Source of the DNA: Lathyrus oleraceus
Taxonomy: Eukaryota > Streptophyta > Magnoliopsida > Fabales > Fabaceae
NCBI RefSeq assembly: GCF_024323335.1
Contig: NC_066584.1
Span: forward strand, 235,519,494-235,583,493
Length of the DNA stretch: 64,000 nucleotides
Reading direction: 5' to 3'
Made by a program: the position numbers and the translations under genes. The notes below the pieces were generated by a model. The model saw only the letters and a program-made list of their open reading frames with translations, made no database searches and was not told where the DNA came from. This document shows positions 54,540-64,000 of this stretch, piece after piece (the first letter of the stretch is position 1; the number at the start of each line of letters is the position of its first letter).

Positions 54540-56181
54540 TATGTCACCTACCTGAGAGATATGGATATCTCATAATTGATCAAGATGATGTATTACTCAT
54601 GAATCAAGATGAGTCTGTGACCTACCAAGAGGCCATAATTGGTCCCAAGTCTGAGAAGTGGCTAGAAGCCATGAAATCTAAAATGGATTCCATGTACACA
54701 GACCAGGTTTGGACCTTGATAGAGCCTCCTGTAGGAGTTAACCCTATAGGATGCAAGTGGGTCTTCAAAAAGAAGACTGACATGGATGGTAAGGTACACA
54801 CCTATAAGGCAAGACTGGTTGCAAAAGGATATAAACAAATTCATGGGGTTGACTATTATGAAACCTTTTCACCAGTTGCAAGCTTAAATCTGTTCAGATT
54901 TTACTTGTTATCGCTGCATATCATGATTGTGAAATATGGCAGATGGATGTCAAAACTGCTTTCCTTAATGGGAATCTTCTTGAGGATGTGTACATGACAC
55001 GGCCTGAAGGATTTGACATACCAGAAGAAGCCCAAAGATATGTAAGTTACAAAGATCAACCTATGGATTGAAGCAATCTTCCAGAAGTTGGAATCTTCAT
55101 TTTGATGAAACAGTAAAACAATATGGATTCATCAAGAATGAAGATGAGCCTTGTGTCTACAAGAAGGTTAGTGGGAGCATGATCGTCTTCCTAGTATTAT
55201 ATGTAGATAACATATTACTCATTGGAAACGATGTCCCTACCCTACAACAAGTAAAGTCTTGGTTGGGGAAATGATTTTCTATGAAGGACCTACATGAAGC
55301 AGCCTATATATTAGTAATCAGGATCTATAGAGATAGATCACAAAAACTGCTTGGCCTAAGTCAGAGTACATACATAGACAAAGTACTGAGACGCTTTAAT
55401 ATGCATGATTCCAAGAAAGGATTCATACTTATGCAACATGGAATGTGTCTATCAAAAACAAAATCCCCTTCAACTAAGGAAGAAAGGGATCGCATGAATA
55501 AGATTATATATGCATATGCAATAGGATCTATCATGTATGCCATTTTATGTACTCGACCAGATGTCTCGTATGCTTTAAGTGCAACGAGTAGGTACCTATC
55601 TGATCATGGTGATGCTTATTGGGTAACTGTCAAGAATATCCTTAAGTATTTGAGAAGGATTAAGGACTCATTCTTGATATATGGAGGTCAGGAAGAGCTT
55701 GTTGTAATTGGATACACCAATGCCAGCTTCCAGACAGATAAGGATGACTTTAGATCGCAATCTGGTTATGTGTTTTGCTTAAACGGTGGCGCTGTGAACT
55801 GGAAAAGTTCAAAGCAAGATACAGTTGTTGATTCTACAACCGAGGCCGAGTATATTGCTGCCTCAAGTGCAGCAAAGGAAGTTGTTTGGATCAAAAAGTT
55901 CACTAGTCAACTTGGCATAGTTCCTAGCATTGTGGATCCCATTGATCTCTATTGTGATAACAATGGTGCTATCGCACAAGCTAAGATCTCACCAACGATA
56001 CAAACATATGCTTAGGCGTTATCGCTTTATTCGAGAGATAATAGATAGAGGAGATTTGAAAATATGCAGAGTACCTACACTTGACAATATTGCTGACCCA
56101 CTGACAAAGCCTCTTGTGCAACAGGAGCATGACGGCCATACTAGATCTTTGGGCATTAGGGGTATGCCTGATTGGCTTTAG
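54540..56181 (+). pseudogene. Angela-type RT and RNase H, RT active site changed
   Basis: RT begins around SEKWLEAMKSKMDSMY and VNPIGCKWVFKKKTDMDGKV (54640-54790), with KARLVAKGYKQIHGVDYYET. A frameshift near 54895 passes into QMDVKTAFLNGNLLEDVYM, then further breaks near 55045. The metal-binding box reads LYVDNILLIGND (about 55195) instead of YVDD, a GAT-to-AAT change. RNase H at 55690-56180 has GYTNASFQTDKDDFRSQSGY (Asn in place of the usual second Asp of the Asp-x-Asp pair), STTEAEYIAASSAAKEVVW, LYCDNNGAIAQAK and the NIADPLTKPL end. The last frame change is near 55990. Confidence 0.9.
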
Positions 56182-56185
56182 TGCT

Positions 56186-56195
56186 AGTGGGAGAT
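56186..56195 (+). promoter_or_regulatory. Polypurine tract of the Angela-type element
   Basis: AGTGGGAGATTG... immediately precedes the TGTTGG start of the 3' LTR. It follows the RNase H stop by only a few bases. Confidence 0.8.
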
Positions 56196-57539
56196 TGTTG
56201 GTGTAAGCCCTAGCGGCCAATACTTTTGGTACTTGTATCAAATTATTTATTAATAATTAAAGGCTTTTTATTTATTATGTTTGTTTAATAAAGTCCCTAG
56301 AATAGCTAGTCCGTTTAATGTATCAAATGTGACTTAATCATGAGATCCCATTAAACATAAGGACATTATTCTTAAAGTATCTGTAGTTAAGCTTTGTTGT
56401 AAAGTGGGATAACATTAAAGCATTAAGACTATTATGTATAGAGACTGATGATCACATCTCATGGATCATGGATAAGGAGTTATCAAGTCTTAAACATAGG
56501 TATGAATATAAAGAGTAATATTTATACTGGATTGACCCGCTATGAGAATACTACATAGAATGTTATGCAAAGTGTCATAAGTTATTCCCATGGTGATAGT
56601 GGTGTATACCACCCTTCGACCTGAAACCAATATGGACCCTAGATGTAGAGTCGAGTGTCTTATTGCTGATCAAATATTGACCGTAACTGGATGACCATAA
56701 AGATAGTTGATGGGTACTCCACGAAGCATGTTGAGGGACATGAGTGACCTAGATGGAATTTGCCCATTCTGCGTAACAGGATAAATGTCTAAGGCCCCAA
56801 TATTGAACAGGACAAGGATGACACAGTTTATGCCTTATGTTCAATATAGACATAAGGGCAAAAGGGTAATTGTACACATAAGTATTATCACAAAAGGATT
56901 TGTCAGATCACATGACATTTTCATGTCTTGGGTAGCAGTGATGTGTTGCTAGATACCGCTCACTGTTTATTATGTTAAATACGTGATTTAATATAATTAC
57001 CAATGTCGCGAGAACCTTCAGGGTCACACACAAAAGGACGGATTGATGAGAGATAGAGTAAATAAGGAACACCATAAAGTACGGTGCACTTAAGTTAATT
57101 GTAGAACATCGTAAGGTACGGTGCACTTAAGTAGAATACGAAATATGGTAAGGTATCACGTGCTTAAGTGATTTTGGTATATCATAAGATATGGGCCACA
57201 TACACTTAAGTGGGTTTTTTAGCTTACAGCCCACACAAGTGGTTCTATAAATAGAACCCTTGTGCAAAAGCATTTGTGCATTTGAAATTTCATTTCTCTC
57301 TCTCTCTCACTCAAAGCCTTCATTTGTAACAGCTAGCACTGAGATTGAAGGAATCTGTTCGTGTGGACTGAGTAAAGGCATTGTCACCATTCAACGTTCA
57401 TGATCACTCCTTAGATTTGCATCAAAGGTTTCAATCTCCATAAGAGGTAACGATTCTATCACTGATCATGCCCATTCGTAAGGATCACTAAAGGAGAAAT
57501 TTTAAATTCCACTGCGTTTTGGATCGCAATTCCGCTTCA
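56196..57539 (+). repeat. 3' LTR of the Angela-type element (1,344 bp)
   Basis: Collinear with 49226-50573, ending CCGCTTCA before CCAAG. The promoter array is kept, and the CT tract after the TATA box is shorter than in the left copy. Substitutions are scattered throughout, more than between the SIRE LTRs by eye. Confidence 0.94.
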
Positions 57540-57544
57540 CCAAG
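57540..57544. repeat. Right target-site duplication CCAAG
   Basis: Matches 49221-49225. Confidence 0.93.
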
Positions 57545-58376
57545 AACAATCACGGATGGTGTATATTGACGATGGTCATCAAAGCAAGGTTTTTGTTGAG
57601 GATGGTCTCATCATCTCTAATCTTTAATTATCGTCTAACCGCATAGTAGGTTGAGTAGATAAATTTATAATAGACATATTTATCGTGTTATTTAACCACC
57701 TCTCGATCCAACAATCCACATAGAAGGATATGCCATATTGAGTTGGCATTCCCTCGAAAGAGGGAAATTTATCAAAGGTTCTTGATATTTCAAGTAGAAC
57801 ACTATTCTTAAAGGTCAAGCAATCAAAAAACTTTGATTAATCTTTTAAAATAAAGGTTTTAACCTTTTGCTCATCAATTTAAATAATTTTGCTAACCAAA
57901 TAGATGATCCCTCTAGTGATTTTAATAAAGGGTGCAAATAAGTTAGGATAAGGTGCAAAAAAGTGAGAAAGCTCAATCAAGGAGGCTGAATTACATAAGC
58001 TTAATCTATTGAAGCTTTAAGCCAATCAGTTGGAGCAACTTGGCGCCTCAAATTTCAAATACAAATTGATTAATGCTTCGCCTCCAAGTCAATCAAATCC
58101 ATGAATTGATGAAAATTGCTCAATATCTCTAAAGATTTGATCACCCAATTAATTAAGCCTTAACAAAATTGATTGGGCATCCACTTTTGGAAAGTTGTTC
58201 CTCTGGTTTTGATTATGCACAATCTCAATTGATTACTTGCAACGTTTACACGCTCAAATTCATCAGAAGCTAAGCTATAAATAGGTAACCTTCATTCATT
58301 CTTTTGAATTACATATTTTACCTTCTATCTAGATGTGTGTGAGACTATTCCTTCAAATCTCTCCATCATCATCATT
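57545..58376. other. Non-coding flank, possible LTR, with TATA box
   Basis: No firm coding region. A 65-codon minus-strand frame at 57818-57624 (FPSFEGMPTQYGISFYVDCW) is protein-like but unassigned. Between 58020 and 58230, CAATT(G)A(T)TTGG-like motifs recur. A clear TATA box, GCTATAAATAGG, lies at about 58274, 103 bases before the ATG of the next reading frame. This could be the end of an LTR or the promoter of the reading frame. Confidence 0.4.
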
Positions 58377-59084
58377 ATGGCTTCTAGAAGGCTAAGATTC
58401 ATCTCTAGCCTTTCCTCTGATGATTTCACCTCTCAACAACAAGAAGGAAGATTCCTTCAAGAATGTGACAATAGATCTGTCTTAAGAATTTACACCTTGG
58501 ATTCATAAGCTATTAAAGAATGTGAATTCTTTAAGATATTTGAAGAGTTAAATTTATCCACCTTCCTTAATAGCCCCCTAAGAAAGGTGTATCCATCATT
58601 GGTTAAGATGTTCTTCTCAAATATCTACTTCACAAATGGAATAATCTACTTTAAAGTAATAAGACATAGAATATGTTTATCATTAAAATATTTGAATCTT
58701 CCCCATGAAGCCCCGATCTTCAACCCATGAGAACAAGGTGATAAGTTTGATAGAAGAATTTTGGTTACAACAAATTATCACATGATAATTCCCTTTATTG
58801 ATGTAGACGCTCAAACTGCTAACAAAAACAAGATCTCTAAATATCTTGATCCAATAACCTTGCTATCCATAATAACCTGCTCCAAGTATTTGTGTGGGGA
58901 AATCTACATGATCCCACTGATTTCTTGCCTGGGAGATTTCCATTATCTAAGTGTTGATTGGACAACTCCCAACTTTGTCTATGAGCAATATTTCTCCAAC
59001 ACCACCAAAGAAGGATACAGTTCAACTCTTCCCTACAGACAGTTGATACTTGATCTTGCTAAAATCTTCGTTGTTGTATATTGA
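58377..59084 (+). pseudogene. Env-like/putative plant transposon-type ORF with two stops
   Basis: ATG at 58377 opens MASRRLRFISSLSSDDFTSQ. A single frame runs 236 codons to TGA-free TAT at 59081 and stop, broken only by TAA near 58507 and TGA near 58728. Segments include FLNSPLRKVYPSLVKMFFSN, IYFKVIRHRICLSLKYLNLP and YRQLILDLAKIFVVV. The 'YP-LVK-F(Y/F)-N' core resembles the env-like/'putative plant transposon protein' type of domain also seen on the minus strand at 60831-62454. A TATA box lies 103 bases upstream. I infer transposon origin. The function is unknown, and it could instead be an ORF of another LTR element. Confidence 0.45.
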
Positions 59085-59690
59085 AACTTTCCCATTGATA
59101 GATAACCAAACTACATTCAAGACATTATACCTCCACCTGTTACAAATAGAAAACTTCACACAAAAACATTAGATACCCTAATGTATCATTAGTCTCCGTA
59201 AACACTAAGTCTTTAGAGATGAAGGTCCTCAACAATGGGAAAAGACTAAGGGTGAAGATGATGAGCAATTCCATAATATCTCACAAATAATCTAAAAACA
59301 CAAGGTGTTAGTCAAGGGATTAGATGAATATGAATGATGAACACATACAAGGTTCTCTCAAATTTCCGGGTCAATGAGTCTTGGTTCTTGATTGCTATCA
59401 TGAGCTTTATTAATCATTAACAACACAATAAGATTAATCAACTTGCTCTCTATAATTCACTAAAAACAATAACAAATTGCACAAGAATAAGATGCAACAA
59501 AAAGAAGTGAAGCTGACATGGATTACACTCAAGAGGTTGTTCTAGAGAAGAAGATAAATATTCATGGTGATGGGTCAGACACTCTAAGGAGAGAATAAAA
59601 ATTGACATCTTTTGTCTTTATGGGTTTCACCCACATGTTTCACACACTTGTTGCTTTCACCAAAGAAACAATTATTTAAATCAAGGATGA
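59085..59690. other. Non-coding stretch
   Basis: Nothing recognisable. It is AT-rich, with one possible boundary near 59600 where sequence resembling a copia LTR begins. Confidence 0.4.
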
Positions 59691-60269
59691 AAAATGGGTC
59701 TTGTGTAGCTTTGATTTGAATCAAGAAGAAATTTTTATTCAAATCAATTTGAGAAGAGCCCAAATATAGCTTCATGGAGACAATTGATCCAAATTGAGAT
59801 TTTAACTTGATTCGGATCACATGAGGTTGTGATTCGAATCATGTTCATTTTGTGATTCGAATCAATTTGTCCATAGGAAATTCCCAATTTTCACAAGGCT
59901 TCTGATTTGAATCATGATTACACTTGATTCGAGTCAAGTAACTCATCATCCAGATTTGAAATTTCTAACTTGTGATTCAAGCCACGCCTGATGAAACGAC
60001 AAAGTAGCAATTTTATAGGCTTAAAAGGAAACAATATCGTGGATCAAAAGAATTTTATTTAATTGGAAAAAAAAGGGTTCTTAGTGATACAACAACAAAA
60101 TAGCCTAAGCGATTACAATACAAATGAAATGTGAATAAAGTACATGCACATAAATATTAAATGAGAATCAAATTAAAAATACGCAAATAGACTAAAACAA
60201 CTATATTTAAATTGACAAAAACATAAAAACAAATAAGCGATACCATACGATATCGTGACTGCACTTTCA
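59600..60269 (-). repeat. Minus-strand copia (Maximus/SIRE-type) LTR, partial
   Basis: On the minus strand the LTR starts TGAAAGTGCAGTCACGATAT at 60269, directly after a purine tract. It contains an array of GATTCGAATC-type palindromes: perfect copies at 59831 and 59854, near-copies at about 59713, 59809, 59903 and 59925. The usual LTR end phrase with CACCCCCTCTAG was not found, so the LTR is truncated or decayed; the left limit is approximate. Confidence 0.6.
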
Positions 60270-60270
60270 G

Positions 60271-60287
60271 TCTCCCCCTTTTTTATG
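60271..60287 (-). promoter_or_regulatory. Minus-strand polypurine tract
   Basis: The complement reads CATAAAAAAGGGGGAGA. It sits between the env-like gene and the LTR, as in SIRE/Maximus elements. A second motif further upstream on the same strand (complement of about 60466-60495) resembles the TTTTTGATGTTGTCAAAGGGG of the old copia at 30773. Confidence 0.75.
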
Positions 60288-60830
60288 TTTGTAAAATTTG
60301 AGATATTATTTTTTATTAATTATTCAAAGCGTTATTTGGAATTTGATGGATGAAATTGATTCGATGAACTAGTGTACAATACTTCTCTTGAGTTGTAAAA
60401 GTTGTAAAGTTTCCCATGTATTAACAACTTAATGCGTGTGAATATTGATAATATCTTGATACATTATCCCCTTGTGACAAATATCAAAAAGAGAGAAAAG
60501 ATAGAGAGAAAGCACGCGCAAAAAGTTGAATTCAAGATAAAACAAAAGTCAAATTTAGAAGGTCGTACTTAATGAACTAAACAAACACCATACAAATCAC
60601 ATACGAAATTAATTATTGCAAATACGCAATTTAACAAAGATATCAAGAAAAAGATAGCATAAAATGAATCACAAAGATATCATAGGTATGTGACTAAAAT
60701 ACCTGTCACACGTGGTACATAACCCAAAATATAGTCAAAGATAACAAAACAACCAGTCAATTAAAATGACATAAATATTCAAGTAATGCTAATGTTATGT
60801 TATGCATGAAAATCCAAAAAAAAAAAAACA
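60288..60830 (-). other. 3' untranslated region of the minus-strand copia element
   Basis: AT-rich, no ORF. It lies between the end of the env-like gene and the purine tract, on the same strand. It contains an A-rich run at 60817-60828. Confidence 0.55.
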
Positions 60831-62454
60831 TCATGGAATGGTAGTTGCATCATCAGAAGGTGGTGCAATAGTTATGACGTCTGGTTCTGCATTAATATCA
60901 GGAGAACCAATATTAAGAATGATGTTAGATCTACCCAAGTGGTAAACAACAACTCACACAGAATCCACTTGAGCAGACACTCGAGCTTCAGAAGCTTGCA
61001 TCTCAGCCTTCAACTCACTCTTCAACTTCACCCGACTTTCTTCACTTTCCTTGGCCACACTATCAATATGCGCTATAATCCTTTCTTCCTTAATCTAGTT
61101 GTCAACCAAAATCCTCCAAACCAGCTCATCAAGATAGGATTTCAAATCAGTGGATAAAAAATACGAGGAGAATCTACTAGCCTCGTCATAGGGATCCTTA
61201 ATCGGCTCCACAATATTATCATCATATACCTTCCTGCCAGATTCCTCAAGATAATATTAGTCATCATCAATGTCCATGTAGTATCTCATCTTAGAAACTC
61301 CGCAATAGTCTAGAATTTTAGGTGCTTCAGTCAGGTCTTCCTTTTTGGAAACAATCCCATTAACCTCAAGGATCAACCACACAATAGAAGAGAAAAATAA
61401 AGGTCTCTTTGGATTATCCCTACAGTGATGCATTTGTTCAATAATGAGACTACCCAATCAAATTCATAATTTGTAAGAAGAGCCCACAAAAGGTAGAGGT
61501 CAAACTTGTCAACCATGCCTTAATTCTTGGGTTTCATGTAGAACACCTTAACAGCTATCAAGTTCAATTTCATGTTAAACTTCACTTGACTAATAGGGAA
61601 GTTTGACATACCAATGTTCTCAGCCAAAGACTTGGAAATAGACAAGACAAAACAAACTTTATCATACTCGGCCAGTTTAACACCAGTTACACTCGGATCA
61701 GAAGAAGTTAAACCAAGGTATTTAGTGAAATATGTGTAATTGAATCTAACTATCTTATCCTTAAGTCTGCTTTCAATACCACCAGAGGTTCGCACAAGAT
61801 TATAATATAAAGCTTTGACGTAGTCAGGGTTATATCTCTTGTTCAGTCCAATAAACTTCAATAATTTGTGACCAGCAAAAGGTTTATGAAACTTAGCTTT
61901 TAACTCAACCTCAGCAGAGGGGTACCCATCCAACCCATCCCAAATTTGACGGGGAAAACTCGCTTTGACTAGGTTTGGGTTTGGGTTTTCCCCGATTATA
62001 AAATATGGGGACGGGTCAGGTAATAGGGATACTAGAATATTAAATATGTAGTTAATGTTTTGATATTTTGATTTGCATTCATTATTTAAAATATTTGAAA
62101 TGTATGCAAGAAAATTTTTGAGATTTTTTTTATTTTATTATTTGTAAAATAATTTTATTTTGTAAAAATAAATATTTTTATTAAACAAATTGATTTTATT
62201 AAATAGATAGTGGCAAGGATACCCGAACCCATTTGGGACGGGTTTGGGTTTTAATTCTTCATCCCCGATGGCATTTGGGACGGGGAACGGGGATTATTTT
62301 GGGATTTGGGTTTGGGTTTGGGGGATGTAAAATTCGTCTCTTACCCGCCCCATTACCATGTTGATTAAACATAATATTCAGGATCAATCGGCTTATTCAG
62401 AAATTTCTCTTTGTAGAGTTGCAGACTATCCACAGGAAGAAAGTGTTTTACCAT
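60831..62454 (-). pseudogene. Env-like protein gene of a minus-strand copia element, interrupted
   Basis: Read on the minus strand, an N-terminal piece at 62454-62365 gives VKHFLPVDSLQLYKEKFLNK. It is then broken by a GGGTTTGGG-rich insertion (61930-62352). The gene resumes at about 61925 with ELKAKFHKPFAGHKLLKFIG, YNPDYVKALYYNLVRTSGGI, FTKYLGLTSSDPSVTGVKL and FPISQVKFNMKLNLIAVKV. Stops near 61520 are followed by DKFDLYLLWALLTNYEFDW, then IIEQMHHCRDNPKRPLFFSS and SKMRYYMDIDDD. A charged tail ends APPSDDATTIP before TGA at 60831. I recognise the family from legume env-like/'putative plant transposon protein' sequences. It sits directly upstream of a copia purine tract and LTR, as expected for SIRE/Maximus. 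The true N-terminus was cut off by the LTR at 62455. Confidence 0.65.
61930..62352. mobile_element. Small GGGTTTGGG-rich insertion, probable non-autonomous element
   Basis: It begins GGGGTACCCATCCAACCCAT and ends TACCCGCCCCATTACCAT. GGTTTGGGTTTGGG blocks occur near each end (61972 and 62310), ACGGGGA phrases occur at both ends, and a very AT-rich centre lies between. It splits the env-like reading frame. No transposase, clear target duplication or perfect terminal inverted repeat was identified, so the class is uncertain. The repeats are TTTGGG, not the telomeric TTTAGGG. Confidence 0.5.
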
Positions 62455-64000
62455 TGTCGCAACCTGAAAAATGGAATGCGAAAAAAAAACAACCGGCGAA
62501 GAAAGACAGGAGAGTCGCCACCGTGCGTTATTTATCCCAAAGGAGGGAAAGGAAACGCTCGAAGTAAACCTGGAAAAAGGAAAGGACAAGACAGGGTCTC
62601 GTAACCAAATCTTGGGTTCGGGATTCGGTTATGCGAAGGGAAGGTATTAGCACCCCTACGCATCCGTAGTACTCTACGGGATCCACTTTTGTAGTTCTTG
62701 TCTAAAGGGTGTGAGTTTATCTTGTGTTATTTACTAAAAAAGGGGTTAAATGAAAATGACTCGCGCGGATGTCGCATCCACTGCATACATATCTCATCTG
62801 AATATGAGAATCAGAGTCTTCGTAGCTCGGCTCACCTATGGGTTGGGGGGGTGTGCTTGGTAAGACATCGCGTCTTATGCCTACGTATCTCATCTGGAAT
62901 GAGAATTAGAGCAAGCCGTAGTTCGGCTAACAACGGGGTTATGGATTGGGTTTTGGACAAACGACGTTACTACGCAATCTACCGGATGCTCGACCTTTGG
63001 AGACTTACTCGCCTGTAGTAGAAGGAGCTAATGTGTTCTTAGGATAAGAAAAATCAATGAGTTGGTAGGGTTAGGGATGCTCATGCAAAAAGTCAGTCCT
63101 TGACGAAGGAACCGCGCTACTTGTGGGGATACGAACACATACAAAACAAACATGTATAAACTAAACGTGCCAACAAGGTAATCAGAATAAATCTCCCAAA
63201 TGGTATCCCACAAGCAAAGTGGAATATCCAGCGAGCTATCCCTGCAAAAGTCATGTGAGCCTTCACAAAAACTCAACAAAAGGGTTAGTGAAACAAGATA
63301 AGGATTAGGAGAAAACATGCTACGACAAACGTAAGTCAGATTAGAGAAAAACAGAAAAAAGCAAATGCTACTGTCGCGATCGCTACTGTCTCGTCTAGCG
63401 AAGGCTTGGCGAAGCGTCGCTGCGTGCTCGCCTAGCGAAGGTGCTAGCGAGCGCCTGTGGGTTTTGGATTTTTCATGGATAACAGTATGGTTTCAGAAAC
63501 CTCAAACACTGTGGCATACACTTCAGAAATTAAACGATTAAGCATTCAAGGCATTATTTATACATTCATACATAATTATGAACCCGTGGGCAAAAACCTA
63601 ATGAAATTCATCCATCATACCTCAAACATTCAGAGTATTCAACTTCAAAGCACAAAGGTAATGGGAATAAGGGCAAACCTGATTGGAGAGATCGGTTGAA
63701 ATCAAATGGCACGGCTGGATTTGCAAACCAATGTTAGGGTTTGCTTGAGCTGAAAGTGTGTGAGTCAGAATGAACCTTTCAGAGTTGCCTGGAGGTTGCT
63801 GCAGATTAATTCTCACTCTCTCTATCTAGGTTTCTCTCCAGGTTTTGTCCAGGGTTTTGTTTCAATGAAAACTCTAGTATTTATAGCCTAATATTGGTAG
63901 CTTAGTGGGCTTTTGAGAGAGGTCCAAGTCTGAGATTTTTTCTTTTATTTATTTATTTATTTTATTTTTATTTTTTCAAAACACGTGGGCTTCGCCTAGC
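62455..64000 (-). mobile_element. Ogre/Tat-like LTR, minus strand, runs out of the window
   Basis: The outer 3' end is at 62455 (complement ends CAGGTTGCGACA, like the CGACA end of the complete Ogre). From there it carries the conserved end block: CGGTGGCGACTC (complement of 62512-62523), GGGATAAATAACGCACGG and GGGTGCTAATACCTTCCCTT (complement of 62640-62659). A 92-bp duplicated unit around CTACGTATCTCATCT lies at 62784-62940. A GCGA-rich block is at 63375-63450, and probable promoter-proximal sequence at 63880-63890 (TATTTATAGCC on this strand's complement). No internal region adjoins it on the left, so it is a solo LTR or the 3' LTR of an element lying mostly to the right. It interrupts the env-like gene. 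Confidence 0.75.
62784..62940. repeat. Direct repeat of about 92 bp, two copies, in the Ogre-like LTR
   Basis: TATCTCATCTGAATATGAGA (about 62790) and TATCTCATCTGGAATGAGAA (about 62886) each lead into TCAGAG/TTAGAG, CGTAG and TCGGCT. Related phrases occur in the solo LTR at about 40550 and 41365. Confidence 0.7.

Larger units (their letters stand above)
49226..57539 (+). mobile_element. Complete Angela/BARE-type Ty1-copia element, 8,314 bp
   Basis: LTRs of 1,348 and 1,344 bp start TGTTGGTGTAAGCCCTA and end in TTCA. The target duplication CCAAG is perfect. A tRNA-Met primer-binding site, a 1.66-kb leader, gag, protease, integrase, RT, RNase H and a GTGGGAGAT purine tract (56186-56195) follow in order. 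The gag motif order (GTNFLDWHGNLRI, ERFEVSKALFQGKLAEGAP) is that of the Angela/BARE lineage. Several frameshifts, stops and changed catalytic residues make it inactive. It is inserted in the gag region of the second old copia. Confidence 0.95.

Noticed and set aside
61970..62320. GGGTTTGGG repeats as possible interstitial telomere sequence
   Set aside because: The plant telomere unit is TTTAGGG. These are TTTGGG words inside a small insertion.

Overview
This window is nuclear plant DNA made almost entirely of nested transposable elements. I found no intact host gene, no RNA gene and no CRISPR array. The mix points to a legume, probably tribe Fabeae (pea, vetch or lentil relatives). It has a 19-kb Ogre/Tat-type Ty3-gypsy element with an extra ORF upstream of gag, a predicted intron between protease and reverse transcriptase, and a second RNase H. 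It also has SIRE/Maximus-type Ty1-copia elements with an env-like third ORF, and an Angela/BARE-type copia element. The species assignment is inference from element families; no host marker gene is present.

Layout. 1-8335 holds old fragments: a minus-strand Ogre-like LTR piece (1-3701), copia LTR debris (3702-4600), a weak minus-strand LTR (4600-5826), and Mutator-like pieces (5826-8356) that include a small predicted spliced gene fragment. From about 8335 to 46143 lies an old Maximus/SIRE-type copia element cut into four blocks (8335-11304, 30388-31805, 39682-40206, 45586-46143). The cuts were made by a complete Ogre element (11305-30382, TSD CATTG), a complete SIRE element (31806-39676, TSD AAAAT) and a 5.4-kb minus-strand Ogre-like solo LTR (about 40209-45580). 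From 46150 a second old copia (LTR, primer-binding site and gag to about 49225) is cut by a complete Angela-type element (49226-57539, TSD CCAAG).

The right flank (57545-62454) carries two transposon-associated reading frames of the env-like/'putative plant transposon protein' kind on opposite strands. The minus-strand copy sits upstream of a minus-strand copia polypurine tract and LTR, and is broken by a GGGTTTGGG-rich insertion and by another Ogre-like LTR (62455 to the window end).

How it fits together. Every element carries its own gag, protease, integrase, RT and RNase H set, but all are dead or damaged. The SIRE element is nearest to intact: one 1,573-codon frame with four stops and no frameshift, all four explainable by C-to-T or G-to-A transitions. 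The Ogre and Angela elements also show changed catalytic residues, mostly by the same transitions. This fits old, silenced, probably methylated DNA. The best leads for follow-up are the frame-restoring Ogre intron, the shared palindrome arrays upstream of several LTR promoters, the conserved block near the end of three unrelated-looking Ogre LTRs, and the truncated env-like ORFs.
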